From Chloroflexota bacterium (GTDB lineage Bacteria; Chloroflexota; Anaerolineae; Aggregatilineales; J027): 64,000 nt of DNA. Shown here piece after piece: positions 28,130 to 36,783 of this stretch. The translations under genes were made by a program, and so were the position numbers. The notes beneath the pieces were generated by a model. The model saw only the letters and a list, made by a program, of their open reading frames with translations, was not told the DNA's origin and made no database searches. The DNA is taken from the NCBI GenBank assembly GCA_016234595.1, contig JACRBG010000016.1:42680-106679 (forward strand), written 5' to 3'. Positions within the stretch are counted from its first letter, which is position 1; each line of letters starts with the position of its first letter.

Positions 28130-29173
28130 CTAATCGTCATAGCCCAATTCACGTCGCACCATTTTGGCTCCCGCAACCATCGCCTTGAGTTTTTCACGCC
28201 CAACCCAGCGTGCCGTCATACTAAATCCGCAATCTGAGCTAATCCATACTCGCTTAGGGTCGTTATATTTCAAGATGTCATGAATACGTTCTGCCACAAT
28301 CGCGGGAGTTTCAACCGCCCTCGCCTTTACATCAATTACTCCTGCCGCCAGATATTGATCCTCACGGGCATATTTCATAAACAAATCCGATTGCCACATA
28401 CCACGATTGGCAAATTCGAGATGAATAATATCGGCCTTTAATCGGGGGAAAATCGGCCCCACATGCTCATAAGTGCGATGGGCCACCGCTGGGCGCCCCA
28501 TAAAATTCCCAAAGCAGATGTGCAAACCAATCGTCGCCTCAACTCCCTCGACCATTGCGTTAAACATCTCGACAAATTCATCTACCGAGACAAAATCATC
28601 AATCGCCGAGGGTTCATCCACCTGAATATGGGTTGCGCCCGCCGCTACCACGTCTTTCAATTCCTGATTCAGCAGCGGAACTAGCGCCCATGCCACCTCA
28701 CGTTTATCTTTATAGACATCAGCGGGGTCAACCCGAAACGCAAAGGTAACAGGCCCACCCAATGGAGTCACTAATGGTTTTTGGGTGCGTGTGCGAGCAT
28801 ATTCTAACTCCTCGACCAACCCCAACCCTTTCGGTGTAGCGAATTGATCTGTCGCCCGAAAAGCATTAATCATATCCGGGCCGGGATACCCTAACTGCCG
28901 CTCCCACGGGATTTTCTGCACGCCATGAATGTAATCATAAAAGCCAACCAGAAAATTAAAGCGCCGCATCTCGCCGTCCGAAATTACATCTACCCCGGCC
29001 TCTTCCATTTCCATAATGGCAAGGTTGGTCGCATCATCAAAGGCCTCGCGGATATCTACCGACCCCATCTCGCCGCGTTTCATAGCATCCCGCACCACAA
29101 ACAACCAACCGGGTGTGCCATAGCTCCCAATTACCTGTGTCGGCAAAATAGGCATATTTTGATAGTGATACAT
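28130..29173 (-). CDS. MetE C-terminal-like (cobalamin-independent) methyltransferase
   Basis: 347 residues, corresponding to the catalytic half of MetE only. It shows TQVIGSYGTPGWL at the start, EEAGVDVISDGEMRR, and the expected zinc ligands His-x-Cys in IGLHICFGNF and the later Cys in WISSDCGF. The N-terminal MetE domain is absent, as in core-type methionine synthases and in the related coenzyme-M transferases. It may methylate homocysteine from a small methyl donor or act on another thiol. The neighbour 18 bp upstream is an unrecognised protein with Cys/His motifs, possibly its methyl-donor partner. Confidence 0.82.
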   Translation of the reverse strand: MYHYQNMPILPTQVIGSYGTPGWLFVVRDAMKRGEMGSVDIREAFDDATNLAIMEMEEAGVDVISDGEMRRFNFLVGFYDYIHGVQKIPWERQLGYPGPDMINAFRATDQFATPKGLGLVEELEYARTRTQKPLVTPLGGPVTFAFRVDPADVYKDKREVAWALVPLLNQELKDVVAAGATHIQVDEPSAIDDFVSVDEFVEMFNAMVEGVEATIGLHICFGNFMGRPAVAHRTYEHVGPIFPRLKADIIHLEFANRGMWQSDLFMKYAREDQYLAAGVIDVKARAVETPAIVAERIHDILKYNDPKRVWISSDCGFSMTARWVGREKLKAMVAGAKMVRRELGYDD

Positions 29174-29191
29174 AAAATTCCTTCCTAAATT

Positions 29192-30175
29192 TTATTCAAT
29201 AGGTTTAGTCAAGCCCGTTCGTGGATAGTGGTAACCCCGAATCAGGCGGTCTTCTTTATAGATGTACCACGGGCACGGTGCGTTATGGTCAAGGGTATGA
29301 TCCAGTGGCCGCAGCAGATAGCCTCGTTTGCGCCCCGGCAGCCATTCCATTGCGATTGCACAATGGGCGCAGTACCAATGCACACCTTCTTTTTGCCAAG
29401 TCCACAAATGGCTTTCTTGATTAGTGCCATGCAGCGTAATTTCATAGCTGTGCCGCCCGGTTTCAGGATCGCCACGCCGCACCACCCCGCCGCTGCCACA
29501 AGGGTCAAACGCGACCATGAAGCGATCTCCCTGATCTTCCACAATCACATCGCCCCGCCGCTGCCCCCCACTAAAATGGCCTCCACGCATTCCCTCCACT
29601 GTCAGGGCAACTTTTTCCCACGGCGTCATGTTGTCCCATGCCGCATACCGATCTCCCCAAATACTCTGATGGGTATGCAAAACCGTGTCCAGTACCGCTT
29701 CTTCTTGCCATGTCTCGGCGATATACGACAGTTGATCTTGCACCCATGCCACCAACACATCATGCACATTCAAAAAAGCTAATCGCATCCGTTCCAACCA
29801 TTTCAACACCTCGGCATCATTGTTTACAGCCAATGCTTTGAGGCTGTTCTCGCACTCAGTCACACCAAAGGGGTATGTCCAGTAAGTCCGCATCATACCC
29901 TTCGAGGCCGATTCAGCTTGCGCCTCCATCGCTCCCGATTTGAGAACAATGTACCGCTGAATATCTTGCAGCCATGTCGTCATGATGTGGTGCATAATCC
30001 GCATTTCTTCATGGAAATAACGCACCAAATCCGCTGCCAAATCCCACCGCCCCTCGGCAATCGCTTCTTCGGCCAGCGTCTGCGACGACACTCCCATCGT
30101 TTCGATATCATCTAGGCGCAGCACCCGCCCTAGCGTTTTGGAATGTTCTAGTTTGATATGGTCAAGTCGGTTCAT
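29192..30175 (-). CDS. Unrecognised protein with DPCGSGG and Cys-x-His-Cys motifs
   Basis: 327 residues, soluble. The N-terminal about 200 residues look all-helical (DLAADLVRYFHEEMRIMHHI and similar). The C-terminal part has VAFDPCGSGGVVRRGD, WYCAHCAIAMEW and APCPWYIYKED: a Cys, a Cys-x-x-Cys with an internal His, and a further Cys. Together these could bind a metal ion or a cluster. I do not recognise the family. It is transcribed just ahead of the MetE-like methyltransferase, so a paired role in methyl transfer or thiol chemistry is a reasonable guess only. Confidence 0.7.
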   Translation of the reverse strand: MNRLDHIKLEHSKTLGRVLRLDDIETMGVSSQTLAEEAIAEGRWDLAADLVRYFHEEMRIMHHIMTTWLQDIQRYIVLKSGAMEAQAESASKGMMRTYWTYPFGVTECENSLKALAVNNDAEVLKWLERMRLAFLNVHDVLVAWVQDQLSYIAETWQEEAVLDTVLHTHQSIWGDRYAAWDNMTPWEKVALTVEGMRGGHFSGGQRRGDVIVEDQGDRFMVAFDPCGSGGVVRRGDPETGRHSYEITLHGTNQESHLWTWQKEGVHWYCAHCAIAMEWLPGRKRGYLLRPLDHTLDHNAPCPWYIYKEDRLIRGYHYPRTGLTKPIE

Positions 30176-30239
30176 AATAATTTTGTCTCTCGCAAAACAT
30201 GATTTTTAGGTAGTTTTTTATCCCGTAGGCAACCTAGGT

Positions 30240-30270
30240 AAAAGAGAGCGAGGGGAGGGAACTCGCTCTC
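30240..30270 (-). terminator. Terminator after the SDR gene
   Basis: GAGAGCGAG, a 9-nt loop and CTCGCTCTC, followed on the minus strand by CTTTT. Nine perfect pairs. It ends the GntR-lyase-amidohydrolase-Gfo/Idh-SDR operon and separates it from the unrecognised protein/MetE-like pair. Confidence 0.85.
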
Positions 30271-30281
30271 CTGAGAAACAA

Positions 30282-31112
30282 CTAATTCATTTCCATCCCG
30301 CCATCCACATTCAACGCTTGTCCGGTGATGTAATCCGCATCTTCCGAGCAAAGAAATGCCACGGCGGCGGCGATATCTTCTGGTTTGGCGGCACGTTTTA
30401 ACGGCACTTTATCCACCGTGTTTTGAATCCACTCGCCTTTTTGCATCCCAAATCGAGCCGCTTGGGTCTTGTCAATATCTTCCCACATCGGCGTGGGAAC
30501 AACACCGGGGCAGATGGCATTCACATTGATGTTATATTGCGCCAGATAGAGCGCGGCACTTTGGGTCATGCTAATGACGGCCCACTTTGCAGCAGAATAA
30601 TGCGCGGCATAGGGGCGACCTTTGCGACCCGCCACCGACGAAAAATTGACAATCTTGCCATAGCTATGTTCCGCTTTTCCGGCAGATTTGACCTCTTCGG
30701 GAATTTGGGCCACCATCTGCATAGCCACGGCTTGCAAGCAGAAAAACAGGCCACGTTGATTGACCCGTTGCAGCCAATCCCATTTTTCGGGGGTCAGGTC
30801 AAACAACGGCAGGGTTTCTAAGACCCCGGCATTATTGACCAGAATATCAATCTGCCCAAATTCCTGAACGACATCTTTGACCATTTGATTAATCTTATCG
30901 GTATCACCAATATCCACTGGATAGGCCAATGCGCGTGGGCCAGTCGCGCTGATTTCATCGGCGACCGCATGGGCATTCTCGGCCTTATATTCAGCGATAA
31001 CAACATGTGCCCCCTCTTGAGCAAGACGTATGGCGATGCCTTTGCCAATCCCTTGCCCTGCGCCTGTGACAATAGCAACTTTTCCTTTTAGACGATTTGC
31101 GACAGGTGCCAT
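30282..31112 (-). CDS. Short-chain dehydrogenase/reductase (sugar/polyol type)
   Basis: About 276 residues from ATG 31112 (AAGGA upstream, 4 bp after the previous stop). A longer reading from 31178 would overlap that gene. It has the NAD(P) site TGAGQGIG, NNAG, catalytic Ser of NFSSVAG and YSAAK. The C-terminal half (GVVPTPMWEDIDKTQAARFG) resembles sorbitol/rhamnose-type dehydrogenases. It probably oxidises a sugar or sugar acid in the pathway encoded by the operon. Confidence 0.9.
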   Translation of the reverse strand: MAPVANRLKGKVAIVTGAGQGIGKGIAIRLAQEGAHVVIAEYKAENAHAVADEISATGPRALAYPVDIGDTDKINQMVKDVVQEFGQIDILVNNAGVLETLPLFDLTPEKWDWLQRVNQRGLFFCLQAVAMQMVAQIPEEVKSAGKAEHSYGKIVNFSSVAGRKGRPYAAHYSAAKWAVISMTQSAALYLAQYNINVNAICPGVVPTPMWEDIDKTQAARFGMQKGEWIQNTVDKVPLKRAAKPEDIAAAVAFLCSEDADYITGQALNVDGGMEMN

Positions 31113-31116
31113 GGGG

Positions 31117-32190
31117 TTATCCTTGAATCTCAGAGGGGCGGACCGAACGATTTTCTTGGGCAGAGAGATACGCCGCATTGACCACCCGCAGTGTATTCAG
31201 ATTATCTTCGGTGCTAGTCGCTGGGACACTATCGGTTTCAATGGCCCGCATCAAACCAGCCATTGGCCCAACAAACGCATCGGGAATCCACATCTCATCC
31301 AACGCCAACGTCACCACCCCACGCCCTTTTTGCCGATATTCCAGCGTGTCGGGGCGTCCGGCTGGATAGTTATACATCAGGCCAATCGTGCCCTCAATTG
31401 CACCTTCTGTCCCGATAAATTTAAAAAGCGCTAAGGTCTCGCCATGAATGTTGTAGTGATTGACCGCCACCAACACTTGCAGACCATTGGCATAATCCAT
31501 GACCGTGACTGTTTTAGTTTCGGCCTTCACGTTGCCCTGATTGGCATATTTAGCATGGCGGCTCGTCACCCATTCCGGCTCACCAAACAGAAAACGCAGC
31601 GAATCAATATAGTGGATGCTATGGAACATTACTTCTAAGCGGGGCGAGGACGCCAACCACGGCCACATATGCCAAGGTGTCTCGCAACTCACTTGGATTT
31701 GAGCATCAGTGGGTTGACCAATCCAACCCTTTGTAATCATTTCTTTGGCAGCGGCAATGCCTGCATCCCACCGCATTTGATGATTAATGGCTTGTTTGAC
31801 CCCGGCTTTTTTGGCGAGTTCCACCGTCTTGACTGCGTTGGAGAACTCATCCGAGAGGGGTTTTTGGCACAGCATATGCTTTTTCGCGGCGGCAACCTTC
31901 TCTACAATGCCAAGTTGATGCCAAGGTTGCACCGCAATATCCACGATTTCCACTTTAGGATCAGCCAATAATTCATCAAGTGAGGTGTAGACTGTAGGGA
32001 TGTCCCATTGTTTCGCCAAGGCCTGTGCTGCTTCGGGGTTAATGTCATAACAAGCCACGACATTAAATCCAGCTTTTTTATAGGCGGGCATGTGGGCATA
32101 TTGGACGATACCTCCACAACCTACAATCCCGATACCAAAATCTTTTTTCTCAGGCAGCTTAGGCCGCCAATCAATATTTAAGACTCCCAT
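31117..32190 (-). CDS. Gfo/Idh/MocA-family dehydrogenase
   Basis: About 357 residues from ATG 32190, 19 bp after the upstream stop; a start at 32241 would overlap the upstream gene by 32 bp. The Rossmann site GIGIVGCGGIVQYAHMPAY is followed by the family EKP-like motif CQKPLS. The C-terminal alpha/beta domain is complete. The family acts on sugars, inositols and some aromatic semialdehydes (LigC). The sugar reading is favoured by the mutarotase and importer across the divergent operon, but the other is not excluded. Confidence 0.88.
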   Translation of the reverse strand: MGVLNIDWRPKLPEKKDFGIGIVGCGGIVQYAHMPAYKKAGFNVVACYDINPEAAQALAKQWDIPTVYTSLDELLADPKVEIVDIAVQPWHQLGIVEKVAAAKKHMLCQKPLSDEFSNAVKTVELAKKAGVKQAINHQMRWDAGIAAAKEMITKGWIGQPTDAQIQVSCETPWHMWPWLASSPRLEVMFHSIHYIDSLRFLFGEPEWVTSRHAKYANQGNVKAETKTVTVMDYANGLQVLVAVNHYNIHGETLALFKFIGTEGAIEGTIGLMYNYPAGRPDTLEYRQKGRGVVTLALDEMWIPDAFVGPMAGLMRAIETDSVPATSTEDNLNTLRVVNAAYLSAQENRSVRPSEIQG

Positions 32191-32209
32191 TTTTTCATTC
32201 CATCGCTTA

Positions 32210-33049
32210 CTACAGGTTGTAAAATTTAGTTGCCGTACCACCTAGCACCGCATCAATTTCAGACTGCGAGCGCCCCGCAAGGCACTTGTTGGTTTCGGCC
32301 CACACTTTGGCATAATCGCCCGCCAAAATTGCCACCGGCCAATCGCTGCCAAACATCAACCGATCCGCTCCAAAAATTTCAAAGGCATAGTCCACATATT
32401 TTTGCAGGTCTTTGGCTGACCAATTCACGGGGTCAGCCGTGGCCGTATTGAGCCCCGAAACCTTAGCATAAACTTGCGGATAGCCAGCCGCCGCCTTCAT
32501 TTGGGAGGCCCAAGGCTCCCATTCCCCACTAGCAATAGGAGGTTTGGCAAGATGATCAATTACAATTTTTAAGTTTGGCACTTTTTCGGCCAATATGGGA
32601 ACATGCTTGAGATGGTTGGGGAAAACCGCCACCACATCAAACGTCATATTGAACGAGGCCAATACTTTTAGTCCCTCAATAACCACATCCTGTACCACCC
32701 AATCGGGGTCAGCCTCGGTATGGATGAGATGCCGTATCCCTTTAAAAATTCGATTTTGGGTGTATTTCTCCAACGACTTGGCAGTTTCATCTGGTCGGAG
32801 CAGTGGAACCCAACCAACCACTCCACCAATCCACTTGAAAGTAGCCGCTGTCGCCAACATATAGTCAGTGTCTTCGTAGGAATCCATTGACTGCACCAAA
32901 ACAGTTTTATCAATGCCAGCCGCCTTGACCTGTGGCTCTAATTCGGGGGCTTCAAACGTGCGGTAAATAGGGCCATATTCGGGCACTAGCCACGGATAGG
33001 CCACTTTTTCGAGATTCCAAAAATGTTGATGGGTATCAACCTTGGTCAT
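32210..33049 (-). CDS. Amidohydrolase, L-fuconolactonase-like
   Basis: 279 residues of the amidohydrolase_2 family (COG3618 type). It has the N-terminal metal site VDTHQHFWNL, KGIRHLIHTE, VIDHLAKPP and the catalytic Asp region LMFGSDWPVA. Characterised relatives hydrolyse sugar lactones (L-fucono-, L-rhamnono-lactone) or 2-pyrone-4,6-dicarboxylate. Within this operon it would open the lactone formed by a sugar dehydrogenase. Confidence 0.88.
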   Translation of the reverse strand: MTKVDTHQHFWNLEKVAYPWLVPEYGPIYRTFEAPELEPQVKAAGIDKTVLVQSMDSYEDTDYMLATAATFKWIGGVVGWVPLLRPDETAKSLEKYTQNRIFKGIRHLIHTEADPDWVVQDVVIEGLKVLASFNMTFDVVAVFPNHLKHVPILAEKVPNLKIVIDHLAKPPIASGEWEPWASQMKAAAGYPQVYAKVSGLNTATADPVNWSAKDLQKYVDYAFEIFGADRLMFGSDWPVAILAGDYAKVWAETNKCLAGRSQSEIDAVLGGTATKFYNL

Positions 33050-33085
33050 GGGATTATCCTCCTAAACTAAAAAATGCTCTATACG

Positions 33086-34453
33086 CTATAAATTCAATAC
33101 ACGATCCACAAACACCGCTGCCAGCCCGGTATATTGTTCGGGATTGAGCAGGGTCGCTAACTTAGCCGCGTCAATATGAGCTGTCACTCGTTCATCAGAT
33201 GCAAGGCAGTCTAAAAAAGGTCGCCGTTCTTCAACCGCTTGCATCGCATTGGCATACACCACATCATGCGCCTCTTGTCGCCCGATATGCTGGCCCAATT
33301 CAAACATCACTCGTTCGGCCAACAGCAATCCATGTGTAATATCCATATTGCGGCGCATTCGCTCAGGATAGACTTGCAAACCGCGTAACACGCGCAAGGT
33401 CAATTCCATCGCCCCGTGTGCCATGATGCACAACTCTGGTAGATAGGCCCATTCCATATGCACCGACGACCAGTCGCGCTCATGTTCGTTATAGAGCAGG
33501 GTATCAATCGCAGTCGTAGCGTGCTGACGGCATAATCGGGCCATCGCCAAAATCGCTTCACATATCATCGGGTTGCGTTTTTGAGGCATGGTGCTGCTGC
33601 CAACCTTGCCCATTTCAAAGGGTTCTTCCACCTCGCCAAATTCTTGTTTCTGCAAATGAATCACTTCGTTGGCGATGCGCCCCATTAATGCAGCAAGCAT
33701 AGCAATATGAGTAGCAAATTCTGCTAAGCCATCCCGCGAGGTATGCCATGCAATCGGCGGGGTATAGAGGCCCAATTCATCCAGCACGGCCTTTTGGATA
33801 GCGATGCCATCTACCGCTAATCCCACCGGAGAGCCCTGTGTGACCCCCGCCAATGTACCAACTGCCCCGCCAAACTCACCCATCAACACCCGATGTTCAC
33901 TAGTCTGCCAGCGTTCGCGGTGACGGTGCATCTCAGCTAGCCATACCGCCACTTTAAACCCAAAGGTCGTCGGAAGGGCTTGCTGACCATGTGTTCGCCC
34001 CGCAATAGGAGTATCTCGATGAGTCTGGGCCAATTGGCTCATCGCATCCATCAGGTCATCCATCGTTTGCCCAAAGAGTGCCGAGGCATCACGAATTTGC
34101 AGCACCAATGCTGTATCCATCACATCTTGCGTGGTCGCGCCCCAGTGCACATAGCCGCCCGCCTCACCCTGACAGCGCTTAGAAAGCTGCCAGATGACCG
34201 AGACCAATGGATGAACCGTATCGTCAATGCCTTTTTTGATGGCGCTCGTGTCCATATTCTCGGCGCGGGCTTGGCGGGTAATTTCGGCGGCAGCTTCAGT
34301 CGGAACCAAGCCTAATTTGGACTCGGCACGGGCAAGGGCGGCTTCAAAGTCCAACCACTTTTGCAGCAGATTGAGATCGTCAAAAACCGCCCGCATAGCA
34401 GGTGAGCCAAATAGGTCTTTAAAGAAGAGGGAGTCAATCACATTCGAGGGCAT
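33086..34453 (-). CDS. Fumarase/aspartase-superfamily lyase (PcaB / adenylosuccinate lyase-like)
   Basis: 455 residues. It has the superfamily signature GSSTMPQKRNP with the catalytic Ser loop, AGRTHGQQALPTTFG and WGATTQDVMDTA. The sequence is closest in feel to 3-carboxy-cis,cis-muconate cycloisomerase-like proteins, which perform beta-elimination or its reverse on carboxylated substrates. The start ATG shares one base with the stop of the GntR gene (TAATG). It may act on a sugar-acid-derived or succinylated intermediate. The purine enzyme purB is less likely given the operon. Confidence 0.85.
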   Translation of the reverse strand: MPSNVIDSLFFKDLFGSPAMRAVFDDLNLLQKWLDFEAALARAESKLGLVPTEAAAEITRQARAENMDTSAIKKGIDDTVHPLVSVIWQLSKRCQGEAGGYVHWGATTQDVMDTALVLQIRDASALFGQTMDDLMDAMSQLAQTHRDTPIAGRTHGQQALPTTFGFKVAVWLAEMHRHRERWQTSEHRVLMGEFGGAVGTLAGVTQGSPVGLAVDGIAIQKAVLDELGLYTPPIAWHTSRDGLAEFATHIAMLAALMGRIANEVIHLQKQEFGEVEEPFEMGKVGSSTMPQKRNPMICEAILAMARLCRQHATTAIDTLLYNEHERDWSSVHMEWAYLPELCIMAHGAMELTLRVLRGLQVYPERMRRNMDITHGLLLAERVMFELGQHIGRQEAHDVVYANAMQAVEERRPFLDCLASDERVTAHIDAAKLATLLNPEQYTGLAAVFVDRVLNL

Positions 34454-35139
34454 TACGCATCCGCCTGTAATTCCTCAGCAATCTTCGCCTTCAACCCCTG
34501 TTGGGTGTGTTGGATGTGTCGCACCGCCAATTCTTTGGCGTGGGCTGCATCCCTTGCTTCACAGGCCGCTAAAATCTCGCGGTGTTCTTCATGCACCACA
34601 TCAGCATTCCGCAATACAAACATATACCGATAGCGGTACAACTCGCTGCGATCCCATAACGTGACAATGGCTTGCAGCAGATGTTCGTTGTTAAGTACCC
34701 GATAAATCGTTAGGTGAAATTCGCGGTTAAGTTCCATAAATTCTTTGATGTGCTGCCGGCTCGTGGCCTCTTGCATCAAATGGATCAGTTCATGCAAGCG
34801 AGCAAAATCAAATTCTCCCATCCGATCAACGGCATGGGCAATTGTTTCACCTTCGACCAGCGCCCGCGCAAAGTAAAGATCGTCAAGGTCACTAAGCGAG
34901 ATTTCAGTCACAAAAGCCCCTCGTCGGGGGATGATGGTAACAAGGCCTTCCGCTTCTAATCCCTTGAGGGCTTCGCGAACAGGCACAAGGCTAACCTGTA
35001 AATCTTCGGCCAATTTATTTTGGTCAATACGCTGACCGGGTTTTAGGAGGCGCTGCATAATGGCTTCACGGATCCGTTCTTGCACTTGCAGCGACAAGGT
35101 AGCTCTAGGTAGGGAAAGGGATGGTTGTGGTTGGGTCAT
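34453..35139 (-). CDS. GntR-family transcriptional regulator, FCD subfamily
   Basis: 228 residues. The winged helix-turn-helix at 15-80 (LKPGQRIDQNKLAEDLQVSL, VREALKGLEAEGLV) is followed by an all-helical FCD effector domain of about 130 residues with several His (MELNREFHLTIYRVLN) suited to metal and carboxylate binding. It heads the lyase-amidohydrolase-dehydrogenase operon and is divergent from the importer operon. The palindrome at 35191-35212 is its probable operator, and a sugar acid is its probable effector. Confidence 0.92.
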   Translation of the reverse strand: MTQPQPSLSLPRATLSLQVQERIREAIMQRLLKPGQRIDQNKLAEDLQVSLVPVREALKGLEAEGLVTIIPRRGAFVTEISLSDLDDLYFARALVEGETIAHAVDRMGEFDFARLHELIHLMQEATSRQHIKEFMELNREFHLTIYRVLNNEHLLQAIVTLWDRSELYRYRYMFVLRNADVVHEEHREILAACEARDAAHAKELAVRHIQHTQQGLKAKIAEELQADA

Positions 35140-35190
35140 AAACGAATTTTCATTTTTCGGATGAGAAACTGTTGACGAATTTGTTGTTAG

Positions 35191-35212
35191 ATTATAAATT
35201 ATAATTTATAAT
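35191..35212. promoter_or_regulatory. Perfect 22-bp palindrome, candidate GntR operator
   Basis: The half-site ATTATAAATTA is followed at once by its exact reverse complement. It lies 52 bp before the GntR start and 101 bp before the binding-protein start. TTGACG (35172-35177) and TATAAA (35193-35198) may form a rightward promoter overlapped by it, though the spacing of 15 bp is short. Repression of both divergent operons from this one site would be simple. Confidence 0.72.
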
Positions 35213-35313
35213 TTGTCGAGTGAGAGGCAAAGGAGGCCACCCATCCCAATAAATTTTTTTTCAATCCCCATCAAAGAAATGGTTTTATTCAAGAGTAGAG
35301 TGGAGGCTTTAAC

Positions 35314-36699
35314 ATGCGTAAAAAAATAGGATTGCTGCTAGCAGTATTATTGATTTGCAGTGTCATTGTGGGCGTACCGGGCAAACAGAGCACCGTCCGC
35401 GCTCAAGATGACGGCCCACAATATGCAGGGTTAGACAAAGATTTGTCAGGGATTACCATCCGTTTTGCGGGTATTGGTGGTCAACCTTATGAAGCAATGT
35501 ATGATTCTTTCAAAGTATTTGAAGAAGCTACCGGCGCTAAGGTCGAAATTGTCTTCTTAGGCGACGGTTTTGAAATTGACCGTTATTTAAAACAAAACTA
35601 TGCCGCTGGCACAGTGGATTTCGATGTAGCATGGAACCACACCAGCTTTACCGCCCAATATGTGGATTTTGTTGAAGATATGCGCCAATATTTCACCGAA
35701 GAAGAATTGGCTCCCTTCAGCCCTGCCATTTTGGACGCTGCCACCATTGATGGCAAATTGACCCTCATCCCCCGCCATGCCGACATCAGCGCCATGCACT
35801 ATCGCACCGATCTGTTTGGCAATGCCGACTATCAAGCCCAGTTCGAGTCTGAATACGGCTATCCATTGGCTCCCCCCACGACCATCGCCGAAATGTATGA
35901 TATGGCCGAATTTTTCACCAATGTCACCAAAGACACCGACAGCCCCGTCTATGGAACCCAGTTTGCAGGCAAGGAAGAAGCCCTCGCTGGTCGGTTCTAT
36001 GAATTGCTGGTCGCCAATGGCGGCAATTATTTCAATGAAGATTGGGAACCGATTTTCGATAATGAAGCGGGTGTCGCAACCGCCCAATGGATGCGCGACC
36101 TGTACGAAAACGGCTACATCCCACCCGATACCCCCAATAACATTTGGCCCGAAGTTGCCCAAAACTTCTGCGATGGCAAAGTAGCCTTCTATCTAGAATG
36201 GTACGGTTGGTACAGCTACTTCCAAGACCCCAATAGCTGTGCGGTCGCTGGCAAATTTGGCCTAACTCGTGGGCCAGTGGGTACAGCGGGTGATGTTCAC
36301 ACTGGTTGGGCAGGCGCTCATGCCTTCTCGATTCCAAAAGATGCCGAAAACAAAGAGGCTGCTGCACAATTGATTAAATTCCTGACCTCCGAGCGCGTGG
36401 CCTATGAAGAATCACAACTCGGTTTGTTGGCCGTCCGCGGCGATGTGTGGGGGCGTCTGATTGCCGAAGCTGGCGCATCCGAAGACCCATTGGCTGTACC
36501 GCGTTTGGAACTAGCCCAACAACAAATCGCCGAAGATTTCTTCACCCCACCCTTGTTCGCAGACTGGATTAGTTTTACCGATCTGTGGTTCCCCACTTTG
36601 CAATCCATCATGTTAGGGGATGTGAGTGTCGAAGAAGGTCTGGCACAGGCGGTTGAAGAGACCACTGGCTTGATGGAAGACCTCGGTTATTACGACTAA
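35314..36699 (+). CDS. Extracellular sugar-binding protein (ABC, family 1)
   Basis: 461 residues. A signal peptide ends about STVRAQDD, with no lipobox Cys. The mature part starts near LSGITIRFAGIGGQPYEAMY and contains the bilobal family features (AWNHTSFTAQYVDF, IPRHADISAMHYRTDLFG, WAGAHAFSIPKDAENKEAA). A strong GGAGG site lies 7 bases before ATG. It is the first gene of the rightward operon and delivers the substrate that the mutarotase, dehydrogenases and lactonase probably process. Confidence 0.92.
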   Translation: MRKKIGLLLAVLLICSVIVGVPGKQSTVRAQDDGPQYAGLDKDLSGITIRFAGIGGQPYEAMYDSFKVFEEATGAKVEIVFLGDGFEIDRYLKQNYAAGTVDFDVAWNHTSFTAQYVDFVEDMRQYFTEEELAPFSPAILDAATIDGKLTLIPRHADISAMHYRTDLFGNADYQAQFESEYGYPLAPPTTIAEMYDMAEFFTNVTKDTDSPVYGTQFAGKEEALAGRFYELLVANGGNYFNEDWEPIFDNEAGVATAQWMRDLYENGYIPPDTPNNIWPEVAQNFCDGKVAFYLEWYGWYSYFQDPNSCAVAGKFGLTRGPVGTAGDVHTGWAGAHAFSIPKDAENKEAAAQLIKFLTSERVAYEESQLGLLAVRGDVWGRLIAEAGASEDPLAVPRLELAQQQIAEDFFTPPLFADWISFTDLWFPTLQSIMLGDVSVEEGLAQAVEETTGLMEDLGYYD

Positions 36700-36722
36700 A
36701 ACTTCAGATTGATTTACCATGC

Positions 36723-36748
36723 AGGGGCGATACTCCTAGATCGCCTCT
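36723..36748 (+). other. Hairpin after the binding-protein gene
   Basis: AGGGGCGAT and ATCGCCTCT pair with one G-T wobble around an 8-nt loop. There is no clear T run, so it is more likely a 3'-end stabiliser of binding-protein mRNA than a full terminator. Confidence 0.5.
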
Positions 36749-36783
36749 GTCTGTCCTGATTATTTGAGAGAAGGAATCTAAAA

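Noticed and set aside
33086..34453. purB (adenylosuccinate lyase) as the identity of the lyase
   Set aside because: The superfamily signature is shared, but the operon with a GntR/FCD regulator, lactonase and sugar dehydrogenases argues for a catabolic PcaB-like member.
35587..36162. Open frame of 191 codons opposite the second binding-protein gene
   Set aside because: It is the antisense of a clear family-1 binding protein and shows no recognisable motif or start signal.
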